DNA of 13,508 nucleotides from an uncultured Prevotellaceae bacterium (GCA_946415695.1 CAMKTM010000047.1:1-13508); one strand, 5' to 3'. Shown: positions 5,533-13,508, counted from the first letter of the stretch. Notes: generated from the letters alone by a model not told the origin. Translations and numbers: made by a program.

Positions 5533-5543
5533 CTTTCGGGGTG

Positions 5544-5574
5544 CAAATATAGAACAATTATCTATTGCGGCAAA
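5544..5574 (-). promoter_or_regulatory. Sigma-ABfr type promoter of the RecQ-like gene
   Basis: On the minus strand TTTG (5571-5574) is followed after 19 bp by TATATTTG (5544-5551), a full consensus match. The predicted transcript starts near 5537, giving a leader of about 90 nt before the ATG at 5446. Confidence 0.7.
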
Positions 5575-5687
5575 AGAAATTAAGTTTTTTTTTCAAAAAA
5601 GTAAATTCAAGTAGCCGTGAGAGTGCTTTCCTCTAAAGGAAAATGAAATTTCTTTATCCGACAGGCTTATATGTCACGATTTTTATG

Positions 5688-5695
5688 TAAATTTG
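5688..5695 (+). promoter_or_regulatory. -7 element of the M3 peptidase operon promoter
   Basis: TAAATTTG at 5688-5695 matches the Bacteroidetes -7 box. It lies about 22 bp before the ATG at 5717, giving a leader of roughly 15 nt. The expected -33 position reads GCTT rather than TTTG, so the promoter is weaker or relies on an activator. It is divergent from the RecQ-like gene promoter 115 bp away. Confidence 0.5.
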
Positions 5696-5716
5696 CAGCG
5701 TTTTTATCAGTAAGAA

Positions 5717-8245
5717 ATGAATATCCTCCTCGAACCATCTTTCCAGACGCTGCACGGAACGGCGCCGTTCTCGCGCATCAAACTCGAAGACTACGAACCC
5801 GCCATCATCGAAGCAATGAGGATGGAGGACGAAGCCATCGACGCCATAGTCAACAACCCGGAACCGCCTTCCTTCCAGAACACCATCGCTCCCAGAACGG
5901 GCGAACTGCTGGAACGCGCCACAAGCATCTTCTTCAACCTCATCAACGCCAACACGTCCGACGAAATGGATGCCTTGGCACAGAAACTCTCACCCATGCT
6001 GACCGAGCACTATGCCCGCATCATGCACAACGAGAAGCTCTTCGAAAGGGTGAAAAGGTTAAAAGAAGAAAATGTCAAAGGGTTAAGCCCAGAGGAGCAG
6101 AAGCTTCTGGACGACACCTATGACGGTTTCGTCCGCAGCGGCGCCCTGCTCAGCAAAGAGGACAAGGAACGCTTTGCAGCTATCGAGACTGAGCTGGCAC
6201 AACTCGGTCTGCAGTTCAGTCAGAACGAACTCAAGCAGACCAACGACTACGAACTGCACATCACCAATCCCGACGACCTCGCCGGTCTGCCCGACACGGC
6301 AAAGGATGCCGCTGCCCTGGCTGCTAAAGAAGAAGGAAAGGAAGGATGGCTCTTCACCCTCCATGCCCCGAGCTACGGACCATTCCTCACCTATGCCGAC
6401 AACCGCGAACTGCGCCGACAGATGTATATGGCAAAGAACACCATCTGCTGCAAAGGCGACGAATGCGACAACAGGGAAATCGTTCGCAAGATAGTCAACC
6501 TTCGCCTCGAACTGGCACGACTGCTCGGCTATGAATGCTTTGCCGACTATGCCCTCAAAGACAGAATGGCAGGAACAACAATCCGCGTGGGCGACCTCAT
6601 CGAGAAACTCTACGAGGCCTACATGCCCGTGGCAAGGGAGGAAGTGAAGTTGAGTGAGGGGCAAGGAGCAAGCAGCGAGAGGTTAGAGAATACTTTTGGC
6701 TCCGAAGCCAGCATCCCAAGCAATCCTCTTACCCCTAACCACTCACCTCTAACCCCTTTTCTGCCCTGGGACTGGCCATACTACAGCCACAAGGAGCAAC
6801 TTCGCCGTTACAACCTCGACAGCGAGATGCTGCGGCCGTACTTCCAACTGCAGAACGTCAAGGACGGCATCTTCGGCCTTGCAACGAAGCTCTACGGCAT
6901 CACCTTCCGGCTGCAACCGAAGATAGAGGTCTATCATCCCGATGTGGAAGCCTACGAAGTATTCGACAGCGACGGCAGCTTCCTTGCCGTCCTCTATGCC
7001 GACTTCTTCCCGCGAGCCAGTAAGCAGAGCGGTGCCTGGATGACAGACTTCCAGGAACAGTTCGTCGATGAAGAAGGCACAGACCACCGTCCGCACGTCA
7101 GCATCGTGATGAACCTGACGAAGCCCACAGAGGAAAAGCCCTCGCTGCTGACCTTAGGCGAGGTGGAAACTTTCCTCCACGAGTTCGGCCACGCCCTGCA
7201 CAGCATCTTCTCGAAAGTGCACTACAAAGCCCTGAGCGGCACAAACGTGAAGCGCGACTTCGTGGAACTGCCCTCACCACTGATGGAGAACTTTGCCGTC
7301 GAGCCAGAGTTCCTGCACACCTTCGCCTTCCACTACGAGACCGGCGAACCTCTGCCCGACGAACTCATCAAACGCATCCGCGACAGTCGTAACTTCCACT
7401 GCGGCTATGCATGCATACGCCAGCTCAGCTTCTGTATGCTCGACATGGCCTATCACACTCTCAAAGAGCCGCTTGCCGACGACGTCATGGACTTCGAGAA
7501 CAAGGCTTTGAGCCGCACCCAACTTCTGCCCGCCGTACCCGAAACGAACATGAGCGTGCAGTTCTCCCACATCATGAGCGGCGGCTATGCAGCAGGCTAC
7601 TACAGCTACAAATGGGCAGAAGTGCTCGATGCCGACGCCTTCAGCCTTTTCCTCGAGAAAGGCATCTTCAACAAAGAGACAGCCAGCAGCTTCCGCAGCA
7701 ACATCCTCTCGAAAGGCGGTTCAGACGACCCCATGCAGCTCTACAAGAACTTCCGAGGCAAAGAGCCGGACATCAAGGCACTCCTGAAGCGGAACAGCAT
7801 CGTCACCGACAAACAGCAAGAGCTCGACCGACGCTATCTCCGCATGGCTCAGATATGGAGCGAGAACAGCTATTGCCAGCGCCGGCAGGTGGGAGCACTC
7901 GTCGTGAAAGATAAGATGATTATCAGCGACGGCTACAACGGCACGCCGTCGGGCTTCGAAAATGTCTGCGAAGAGAACGGCGTGACCAAACCCTACGTCC
8001 TCCACGCCGAAGCAAACGCCATCACCAAGATTGCCCGCAGCGGCAACAACAGCGACGGCTCCACACTCTACGTCACCGACTCGCCCTGCATCGAGTGTGC
8101 CAAACTCATCATACAGGCTGGCATCAAGCGTGTCATCTACGGCCGCGAGTATCGCCTCACAGATGGCGTTGACTTGCTCCGACGTGCTGGAATAGAAGTC
8201 TTGCATTTGCCAATTGGACAATCCGACAATTGTACAAATGAATAG
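5717..8245 (+). CDS. M3 family metallopeptidase fused to dCMP deaminase
   Basis: This 842-aa product joins two enzymes. Residues 1-695 are an M3A (Dcp/oligopeptidase A-like) cytoplasmic zinc peptidase that degrades short peptides. The zinc motif is HEFGH (H488, E489, H492) with E517 in FVELPS as third ligand, and the substrate-side HIMSGGYAAGYYSYKWAEV is intact. It ends with FRGKEPDIKALLKRNSI, the normal C-terminus of the family. Residues 696-842 are a complete deoxycytidylate deaminase, which turns dCMP into dUMP for thymidylate synthesis: YLRMAQIWSENSYCQRRQVG, HAEANAI (H763, catalytic E765) and SPCIECAK (C791, C794). The two parts are in one open frame with no stop at the junction (7799-7804). 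Residues about 313-348 form an in-frame insertion that looks like absorbed repeat DNA. First gene of a probable four-gene operon. Both active sites look functional. Confidence 0.88.
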   Translation: MNILLEPSFQTLHGTAPFSRIKLEDYEPAIIEAMRMEDEAIDAIVNNPEPPSFQNTIAPRTGELLERATSIFFNLINANTSDEMDALAQKLSPMLTEHYARIMHNEKLFERVKRLKEENVKGLSPEEQKLLDDTYDGFVRSGALLSKEDKERFAAIETELAQLGLQFSQNELKQTNDYELHITNPDDLAGLPDTAKDAAALAAKEEGKEGWLFTLHAPSYGPFLTYADNRELRRQMYMAKNTICCKGDECDNREIVRKIVNLRLELARLLGYECFADYALKDRMAGTTIRVGDLIEKLYEAYMPVAREEVKLSEGQGASSERLENTFGSEASIPSNPLTPNHSPLTPFLPWDWPYYSHKEQLRRYNLDSEMLRPYFQLQNVKDGIFGLATKLYGITFRLQPKIEVYHPDVEAYEVFDSDGSFLAVLYADFFPRASKQSGAWMTDFQEQFVDEEGTDHRPHVSIVMNLTKPTEEKPSLLTLGEVETFLHEFGHALHSIFSKVHYKALSGTNVKRDFVELPSPLMENFAVEPEFLHTFAFHYETGEPLPDELIKRIRDSRNFHCGYACIRQLSFCMLDMAYHTLKEPLADDVMDFENKALSRTQLLPAVPETNMSVQFSHIMSGGYAAGYYSYKWAEVLDADAFSLFLEKGIFNKETASSFRSNILSKGGSDDPMQLYKNFRGKEPDIKALLKRNSIVTDKQQELDRRYLRMAQIWSENSYCQRRQVGALVVKDKMIISDGYNGTPSGFENVCEENGVTKPYVLHAEANAITKIARSGNNSDGSTLYVTDSPCIECAKLIIQAGIKRVIYGREYRLTDGVDLLRRAGIEVLHLPIGQSDNCTNE
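6650..6760 (+). repeat. Repeat-like in-frame insertion inside the M3 peptidase
   Basis: Codons about 312-348 of the fused gene encode a low-complexity Ser/Pro/Asn-rich stretch (LSEGQGASSERLENTFGS, ending NHSPLTPF). The surrounding M3 sequence would normally run from VAREEVK almost directly to a short segment before PWDWPYYSHK. The DNA alternates GAGTGAGGGGCAAGGAGC-type and CCTCTTACCCCTAACCACTC-type runs, which are partly complementary and resemble dispersed repeats of this group. The length keeps the frame. Confidence 0.5.
7802..8245 (+). other. dCMP deaminase domain of the fused protein
   Basis: This marks the part of the 5717-8245 gene that matches a complete free-standing dCMP deaminase of about 147 residues. 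V696-T697-D698-K699 sits where separate deaminases have M-x-D-K, so GTC occupies the former start codon position. The last 12 residues (LPIGQSDNCTNE) come from A/T-rich sequence of intergenic character (GACAATTGTACAAATGAATAG) that continues past the stop codon into the gap before the next gene. Confidence 0.75.
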
Positions 8246-8272
8246 TGAAATTGTAAATTGTGAAATTGTAAA

Positions 8273-9883
8273 ATGAACAAGCACCGCTTTACGCCCCTCC
8301 TCATTGCCATCGGCACTGTCGTGGGTATTTTCATCGGCTCCTTCTATACCAGACATTTCTCAGGAGGCCGCATCAACATCATCAATACCGGGAGCAGCAA
8401 GGTGGGCTACCTGCTGCAACTCATCGACAACAACTACGTCGATACCGTCGATATGAACACACTCGTGGAGGATGCCATGCCGCAGATTCTCAAGGAACTC
8501 GACCCTCATAGCGGTTACTTTGGCCCTAAGGAAGCAGAAGAGTCGGTCGAAGACCTGAGAGGCAGCTTCAGCGGCATCGGCGTACAGTTCACGATGGAGC
8601 AGGACACCGTCAACGTCATGTCTGTCATCCATGGCGGTCCGAGCGAAAGAGTTGGCATCCTGGCAGGCGACCGCATCGTGACAGCCGACACGGTATCGCT
8701 CGTCGGAATGGACTCTGACGACGTGATGAAGCACCTCAAGGGCGCAAAAGGCTCGAAAGTCAAGCTCGGCATAAAGCGGCATGGCACAATAGACTTGCAG
8801 TACTTCACCGTTATACGTGGCGACATACCCGTCGTCAGTGTGGATGCCTACTTTATGATGGCAGAAGAGACTGGCTACATCCATGTCAAGAACTTCGGCG
8901 AACAGACTTATGCCGAGATGCTCGTCGCTCTTGCCGACCTCAATATAGAAGGCATGAAACAGCTCATTGTTGACCTTCGTGGTAATCGGGGCGGCTACAT
9001 GCACATCGCCATACAGATGGTCAACGAGTTTCTGCCAGCAGGCAAACTGATTGTTTATACAGAAGGACGCAAAAGCCCTCGCGAGGAATTCAGGAGCGAC
9101 GGTCGCGGTTCCTTCCAGAAGCTGCCCATCGTAGTTCTTGTCGATGAAGGCAGTGCCAGTGCAAGCGAGATATTTGCAGGCGCCATACAGGACAACGACC
9201 GCGGCACAATTGTAGGCCGCCGCACCTTTGGCAAAGGTCTTGTGCAGCAGCCCATGGAGTTCCGCGACGGAAGCGTCGTTCGCCTCACCGTGGCACGCTA
9301 CTACACTCCCAGCGGCCGCTGCATCCAGAAGCCTTACAAGAAAGGACATGGAGAAGAATACGAAAACGACCTCTTGGCACGTTACGAGCGAGGCGAGTTC
9401 TTCTCGCAGGACAGCATCCATCAAGAAGGCGAGCAATACCAGACAAGCATAGGCCGTGTAGTGTATGGCGGCGGAGGCATCATGCCTGATGTCTTTGTGC
9501 CGGAGGACACCACAGCCTTGACATCGTACTATCGCGAAGCAGTCTTCACGGGTCTCATCCGTCAGTTTGCCTTTGCCTATTCCGACGAGAACCGCGCCAA
9601 GCTCTTATCTCTGCGCACGGCAGAACGCATGGAGCAGTATCTCCGCAGGGAGAACCTCTTGGAGAAGTTCGCACAGTTCGGCGAAAAGCATCAGTTGCGA
9701 CGCCGTAACCTCATGCTTCAGAAAAGCCGTCGCCTCTTCGAACGCAACATCTATGGCAGTATAATATATAATGTAGGCGAAATGAAGGACTACCTCATGT
9801 TCCTAGGCAAAGATGACCCTGTTGTCATCAAAGCCAAAGAGATACTCGATGAAGGAAAGTCCTTCCCTGTAAATGAAGACTGA
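8273..9883 (+). CDS. S41 family C-terminal processing peptidase with PDZ domain
   Basis: The 536-aa product is a Ctp/Prc-type serine protease acting on envelope proteins. A single N-terminal hydrophobic segment (about 8-23, LLIAIGTVVGIFIG) is a signal anchor or uncleaved signal. A PDZ domain spans about 94-172 (GSFSGIGVQF, GGPSERVGILAGDRI) and recruits substrate C-termini. The S41 catalytic core spans about 195-345. The Ser-Lys dyad is S296 in DEGSASASEIFAGA and K321 in RRTFGKGLVQ, with the 25-residue spacing known from this family; the core also has VDLRGNRGGY. The C-terminal 150 residues are charged and helical, as in Bacteroidetes members. It starts 27 bp after the fused peptidase-deaminase gene and ends 3 bp before the next, so it is co-transcribed. 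No defect is visible. Confidence 0.92.
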   Translation: MNKHRFTPLLIAIGTVVGIFIGSFYTRHFSGGRINIINTGSSKVGYLLQLIDNNYVDTVDMNTLVEDAMPQILKELDPHSGYFGPKEAEESVEDLRGSFSGIGVQFTMEQDTVNVMSVIHGGPSERVGILAGDRIVTADTVSLVGMDSDDVMKHLKGAKGSKVKLGIKRHGTIDLQYFTVIRGDIPVVSVDAYFMMAEETGYIHVKNFGEQTYAEMLVALADLNIEGMKQLIVDLRGNRGGYMHIAIQMVNEFLPAGKLIVYTEGRKSPREEFRSDGRGSFQKLPIVVLVDEGSASASEIFAGAIQDNDRGTIVGRRTFGKGLVQQPMEFRDGSVVRLTVARYYTPSGRCIQKPYKKGHGEEYENDLLARYERGEFFSQDSIHQEGEQYQTSIGRVVYGGGGIMPDVFVPEDTTALTSYYREAVFTGLIRQFAFAYSDENRAKLLSLRTAERMEQYLRRENLLEKFAQFGEKHQLRRRNLMLQKSRRLFERNIYGSIIYNVGEMKDYLMFLGKDDPVVIKAKEILDEGKSFPVNED

Positions 9884-9886
9884 AGA

Positions 9887-10960
9887 ATGAAGAAGCAACG
9901 CTCGACGACCGAAGGGAAAGTCAATGAAGAATTCGCTACCGCTCCTAATGTTCAATGGCCGATGATCAATGATCAGTATAATCACATCGTCATCTGTGCT
10001 CACGTCAATCCCGACGGTGATGCCATCGGTTCATCGCTTGCCTTGAAGCACTACCTTGAAAGGAAAGGCAAACAGGCGACCGTCATTGTTCCAAACATCT
10101 TTCCCGACTTCCTCAAATGGTTGCCTGGAGCAGACAGCATCCTTACCTATACAAATCAGAAGCACAAAGAGCAGGCAAAGACTGCCATCGAACAGGCCGA
10201 CCTCGTTATTGTCTGCGACCTTAACCAGCCGAACCGCCTTGCCGTCCTCGAACAGGATGTCACGCAGAGCAAAGCGCCCCGCATCCTTATCGACCATCAC
10301 CTCGACCCGGACAGAGACTTCTGCCAGCTCATTTTTTCCGAGCCATCAATGTGTGCCACGGGCGAGGTCTTCTGCCATCTGCTCAGAGAGCGGAATGAGT
10401 TCGACGACATCTCTCAAGACGAAGCCATTTGCCTCTACACCGCCATGATGTGCGACACGGGCGCCTTCTCCTTCAATTCCAACCGTCCCGTCATCTACGA
10501 GTACATCAGCCGTCTCCTTGCACATGGCATCGACAAAGACCAAATCTACCGCAATGTATTTTATACTGCAACCGAAGGGCGTTTGCGACTTCAAGGCTAC
10601 TTGCTCTACGTCAACATGAAGGTTCTGCACGAACGGCATGCTGCCATTATGACACTCACCAACAAGGAGCGTCGCCGTTTCAAGGTTAAGAACGGCGACA
10701 CAGAGGGCATCGTGAACATTCCCCTGACGATGCTCGGCATAAAGCTCAGCATCTTCATCAACGAGGATACGGAGCATCCCGGCATTATGAAGTTGAGCCT
10801 TCGCAGCGTTGGCGATTTCCCATGCGACCAGATGGCATCGCGCTTCTTTGGCGGCGGCGGCCACAAGAACGCCAGCGGCGGAAAGCTTCAATGCTCGATG
10901 GCCGAAGCGTTGGAGAAAGTCAATGCTGCCATTGAAAGTTATGCTGACTTACTGAAGTAA
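9887..10960 (+). CDS. nrnA: DHH/DHHA1 phosphoesterase, NrnA-like oligoribonuclease/pAp phosphatase
   Basis: This 357-aa cytoplasmic Mn2+-dependent enzyme belongs to the family that clears short RNA oligonucleotides and dephosphorylates pAp; some members act on cyclic dinucleotide breakdown products. Motifs: HVNPDGDAIGSS (39-50, metal ligands H39, D43, D45), VCDLNQPNR (DHH motif II region), LIDHHLDPD (D136, H137, H138), MMCDTGAFSF (D190) and the DHHA1 substrate loop FGGGGHKNASGG (H326). The ATG at 9887 follows the protease stop by 3 bp in the same frame. The first 32 residues (MKKQRSTTEGKVNEEFATA onward) precede the conserved YNHIVICAHVNPDG and are encoded by repeat-like DNA. An alternative start inside it, M26, would still leave the full domain. 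Which activity dominates cannot be told from sequence. Confidence 0.9.
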   Translation: MKKQRSTTEGKVNEEFATAPNVQWPMINDQYNHIVICAHVNPDGDAIGSSLALKHYLERKGKQATVIVPNIFPDFLKWLPGADSILTYTNQKHKEQAKTAIEQADLVIVCDLNQPNRLAVLEQDVTQSKAPRILIDHHLDPDRDFCQLIFSEPSMCATGEVFCHLLRERNEFDDISQDEAICLYTAMMCDTGAFSFNSNRPVIYEYISRLLAHGIDKDQIYRNVFYTATEGRLRLQGYLLYVNMKVLHERHAAIMTLTNKERRRFKVKNGDTEGIVNIPLTMLGIKLSIFINEDTEHPGIMKLSLRSVGDFPCDQMASRFFGGGGHKNASGGKLQCSMAEALEKVNAAIESYADLLK

Positions 10961-10990
10961 TGACAATTTAACATAACAACAGATAATAAG

Positions 10991-13420
10991 ATGAAAAAGA
11001 AGTATTTCATTCTGCTGCTTGCAGCGGCTTTACTTGGACAGACACCTGTCATGTCGAAGGAAAAGAAAGAAAAGGCAAAGACCGAGCAAACAGCAAAGAG
11101 CAAGGAGCAAAAGTCAAGAAAGAAGAAAGGCCAAGCCGAAGCGCCAAAGGACAGTGCAAAAGTCGAAAAGCCAAGCATCGACCGGCAGGGCCTTTTTCAT
11201 GTGACAAAGCAGAAAAACGAATGGTTCTTCGAGATTCCCGACTCTCTCATTGGCCGAGAATTTCTTGCAACCGTCCGCTACACCTCTACTCCTGCCGGCA
11301 CGGGCAAGTTTGGCGGAGAACAAGTAAACCAGCAGACCGTCTATTTCCAAGTCGCCCCCGACGAACAGCTGTTGCTACGTTCGAGGCTCTTCGTCAACGT
11401 AGCCGATTCTTCTGAGAACATTTACCGCGCCATTACCATCAGCAACGAGAACCCCATCATCGGAGCATTCAAGGTGGAAAGCCACAAGGACAAAGTCTAT
11501 AAGATAAAAGTCAGCGCCTTCTTCAATCAGGACAACCAAGCCCTCGGACTGCCCAAAAGCGTGAAGGACGGTTTCTCGCTGCAAAACATGGTCAGCGAGA
11601 TGAGTTACATTGAGGACATCCAGTCGTTTCCCATGAACACCGAGGTGCGGACGGTAAAGACATTCAACGGCGGCGGCACGAACCGCATGGCAGCAACCAG
11701 TCGCACAGGAAAAGCAACTTTTGGGCTGAACATCAGTTTCGTCCTTCTGCCCGAAAAGCCCATGATGCGCCGTTACTTCGACCCCCGCGTCGGTTACTTC
11801 GCCGATGGTTTCACAAGCTACAGCGACGACCAGCAGCGCATCGAGGGCAAGACGTTCGTAACGCGTTGGCGTCTGGAGCCGAAGCCCGAAGATGTTGAAA
11901 AGATGCGTCGCGGCGAACTCGTAGAACCCATCAAGCCCATTGTCTATTACATCGACCCCGCCACCCCCAAGCAGTGGCGCAAATACCTCATCCAGGGCGT
12001 CAACGACTGGCAGGCCGCCTTCGAGAAGGCTGGCTTCAAGAATGCAATACGCGCTGAGGAATGGCCAGAGAACGATTCCACCATGAGCATGGAGGATGCC
12101 CGCTACAGCTGCATCCGCTACCTCGCAAGCCCCATCGAGAACGCTTACGGGCCGAACGTCCACGACCCCCGAACCGGCGAAATCCTCGAGAGCCATATCT
12201 GCTGGTACCACAATGTCATGAGCCTCGTCCACAACTGGTACATGGTGCAGTGCAGCAGCATCGACGAAGCGGCACAGAAGATGAACTACGACGAGGAACT
12301 CATGGGGCAGCTCATCCGTTTCGTCAGCAGCCACGAGGTGGGGCACACGCTCGGCCTTCGCCACAACTTCGGCAGCAGCTCCACAGTGCCCGTCGATAGC
12401 CTCAGGGACAAAGCATGGGTGGAGGCCAACGGACACACACCAAGCATCATGGACTATGCCCGCTTCAACTACGTAGCGCAGCCGGAGGACGGCATCTCGC
12501 GCATCGGAATCTTCCCGCGCATCAACGACTACGACAAGTGGGCCATCCAATGGGGCTACACCCCGATGCTCGATGCAAACAATGAGGACGAGGACCACCG
12601 GCTGCTGGAGCCCATGACCGTCAAGGCACAGCAGAACAAACGGCTCTGGTGGGGCAACGGCGAGAGCGAAGAGGGACAGGCCGACCCGCGACGACAGACG
12701 GAAGACCTTGGCGACGATGCCGTCAAGGCAAGCCACTATGGCATCCTCAACCTGAAACGCGAAATCATCGCCCTGCCGGAATGGACTCAGGACAACGACA
12801 AAGACCTCTATTGGGAAGACATCCACACGATGTACAACCACATCCGCACGCAGTTCCTCCGCTACATGGGGCACGTCGCCCGCAACATCGGCGGCTACAG
12901 GATTAACTTCCAGCCAAAGGGGTCCGTCGAGGACGTCTATGTGCCGCAGCCTCTTGACAAGCAGAAGGCTGCTTTGGACTTCATCAACGAGCAGGCACTG
13001 AAAGAACCCGTTTGGCTTCGCGATGTAAGCTACGCCCGCCGTCTCACGGCCAATCCCCAAATCCTCAACAACCAAGTCGGAGAAACCGTCATGACGAACC
13101 TGATGAATCGCTTGGACTACCTCAACGACCTCTACAGGCCGCAAGCCTATCTTGCCGACCTCACCAAGATGGTATTTACCGAGCTGGACAACAACAAGAC
13201 GGTAACGCCTTACCGTCGTGCCTTGCAGAACACGATGTTCTTCCACTTGAGCCGTGCCTACGGCAACGGCAACCAAGCCGTTCGCCCCGCCGTGCTCTAC
13301 ACATTGCAGCAACTTGAGCGCAAGACGAAAGCTGCAGCACAGACGGCCGCTGATACCGAAACCCGCGCCCACTGGGCCAGCCTCTATGACCAGATAGGTC
13401 GCCTCCTCTGCTGGAAGTAA
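10991..13420 (+). CDS. Secreted zinc-dependent metalloprotease (DUF5117/DUF4953 family)
   Basis: The 809-aa product has a signal peptide (MKKKYFILLLAAALLGQTPV, cut near residue 22). An unusually Lys/Glu-rich segment follows (about 23-62), then DUF5118/DUF5117-type N-terminal regions (about 63-400). The metzincin-like zinc site is HEVGHTLGLRH (H448, E449, H452, H458), followed by a Met-turn candidate SIMDYARF (M487). The DUF4953-type C-terminal region continues to the end. These large Bacteroidetes proteins are exported and probably act in the periplasm or outer membrane; their natural substrates are not known. The gene follows nrnA by 30 bp with no promoter match in the gap, so it is probably the last gene of the operon within this window. 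All active-site residues are present and the frame is intact. Confidence 0.88.
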   Translation: MKKKYFILLLAAALLGQTPVMSKEKKEKAKTEQTAKSKEQKSRKKKGQAEAPKDSAKVEKPSIDRQGLFHVTKQKNEWFFEIPDSLIGREFLATVRYTSTPAGTGKFGGEQVNQQTVYFQVAPDEQLLLRSRLFVNVADSSENIYRAITISNENPIIGAFKVESHKDKVYKIKVSAFFNQDNQALGLPKSVKDGFSLQNMVSEMSYIEDIQSFPMNTEVRTVKTFNGGGTNRMAATSRTGKATFGLNISFVLLPEKPMMRRYFDPRVGYFADGFTSYSDDQQRIEGKTFVTRWRLEPKPEDVEKMRRGELVEPIKPIVYYIDPATPKQWRKYLIQGVNDWQAAFEKAGFKNAIRAEEWPENDSTMSMEDARYSCIRYLASPIENAYGPNVHDPRTGEILESHICWYHNVMSLVHNWYMVQCSSIDEAAQKMNYDEELMGQLIRFVSSHEVGHTLGLRHNFGSSSTVPVDSLRDKAWVEANGHTPSIMDYARFNYVAQPEDGISRIGIFPRINDYDKWAIQWGYTPMLDANNEDEDHRLLEPMTVKAQQNKRLWWGNGESEEGQADPRRQTEDLGDDAVKASHYGILNLKREIIALPEWTQDNDKDLYWEDIHTMYNHIRTQFLRYMGHVARNIGGYRINFQPKGSVEDVYVPQPLDKQKAALDFINEQALKEPVWLRDVSYARRLTANPQILNNQVGETVMTNLMNRLDYLNDLYRPQAYLADLTKMVFTELDNNKTVTPYRRALQNTMFFHLSRAYGNGNQAVRPAVLYTLQQLERKTKAAAQTAADTETRAHWASLYDQIGRLLCWK

Positions 13421-13508
13421 GCGTTCATCTGTCAGAACCGGACACCAATAAAATAACGTAAGTTCTTCGGCAAGCCTCAGGCGCAGGCGGAACGACGAAA
13501 TCATCATT
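13421..13508. other. Downstream intergenic end of the window
   Basis: The 88 bp after the metalloprotease stop codon hold no gene I can support. GCCT (13474-13477) and AGGC (13484-13487) could form a small stem, but no T-run follows, so no terminator is called. Confidence 0.4.

Noticed and set aside
8360..9436. A 358-codon minus-strand open frame
   Set aside because: It is antisense to the S41 protease, whose S296/K321 dyad and PDZ motif are clear.
11375..13507. A 710-codon open frame on the minus strand opposite the metalloprotease
   Set aside because: It is fully antisense to a gene with a complete HEVGH zinc site. Its composition is V/A/D-rich as expected for a shadow frame of biased codons, and it has no recognisable motif or promoter.

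Overview
The window looks like chromosomal DNA of a Bacteroidales bacterium, most likely Prevotella-like. Five lines of evidence support this: the start of ribosomal protein L21 at the left edge; four close matches to the Bacteroidetes sigma-ABfr promoter (TTTG, 19-20 bp, TAnnTTTG); start codons without clear Shine-Dalgarno sequences; a secreted Ig-like/FISUMP protein whose N-terminus is of a kind I associate with Prevotella; and a DUF5117/DUF4953-type zinc metalloprotease. No rRNA, tRNA, insertion sequence or CRISPR array was seen.

Left part (1-5446, mostly minus strand). After the 5' end of rplU and its promoter comes a two-gene PIN-toxin/antitoxin module (321-1048) with a 4-bp ATGA overlap and its own promoter. 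A strong 16-bp hairpin separates it from a secreted 461-aa protein (1244-2629). That gene's promoter lies about 260 bp upstream of its start codon. The untranslated leader is packed with nested inverted repeats; two G-U pairs, which would be C-A mismatches on the other strand, suggest a structured RNA read in the mRNA direction. Next is a plus-strand DUF2442/HTH gene (3103-3369) that seems to have lost its 5' end, then an intergenic patch of short repeats, then manA (3516-4442). Three tandem 22-bp repeats lie against a candidate manA promoter. The gene at 4718-5446 is a free-standing homologue of the C-terminal part of RecQ (RQC winged helix plus C-terminal HTH) with no helicase motor.

Right part (5717-13420, plus strand). 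This is an apparent operon: an M3 metallopeptidase fused in frame to a dCMP deaminase (842 aa), an S41 C-terminal processing protease, an NrnA-type DHH phosphoesterase, and a large secreted metzincin-like zinc protease. Gaps are 27, 3 and 30 bp, with no promoter-like sequence between genes. Peptide breakdown, envelope proteolysis and nucleotide recycling are thus co-transcribed, which fits a housekeeping cluster better than a single pathway.

The most unusual points are the M3/dCMP-deaminase fusion, the structured leader of the secreted protein, the motor-less RecQ-like protein, and several places where intergenic repeat-like sequence appears to have been absorbed into coding sequence.
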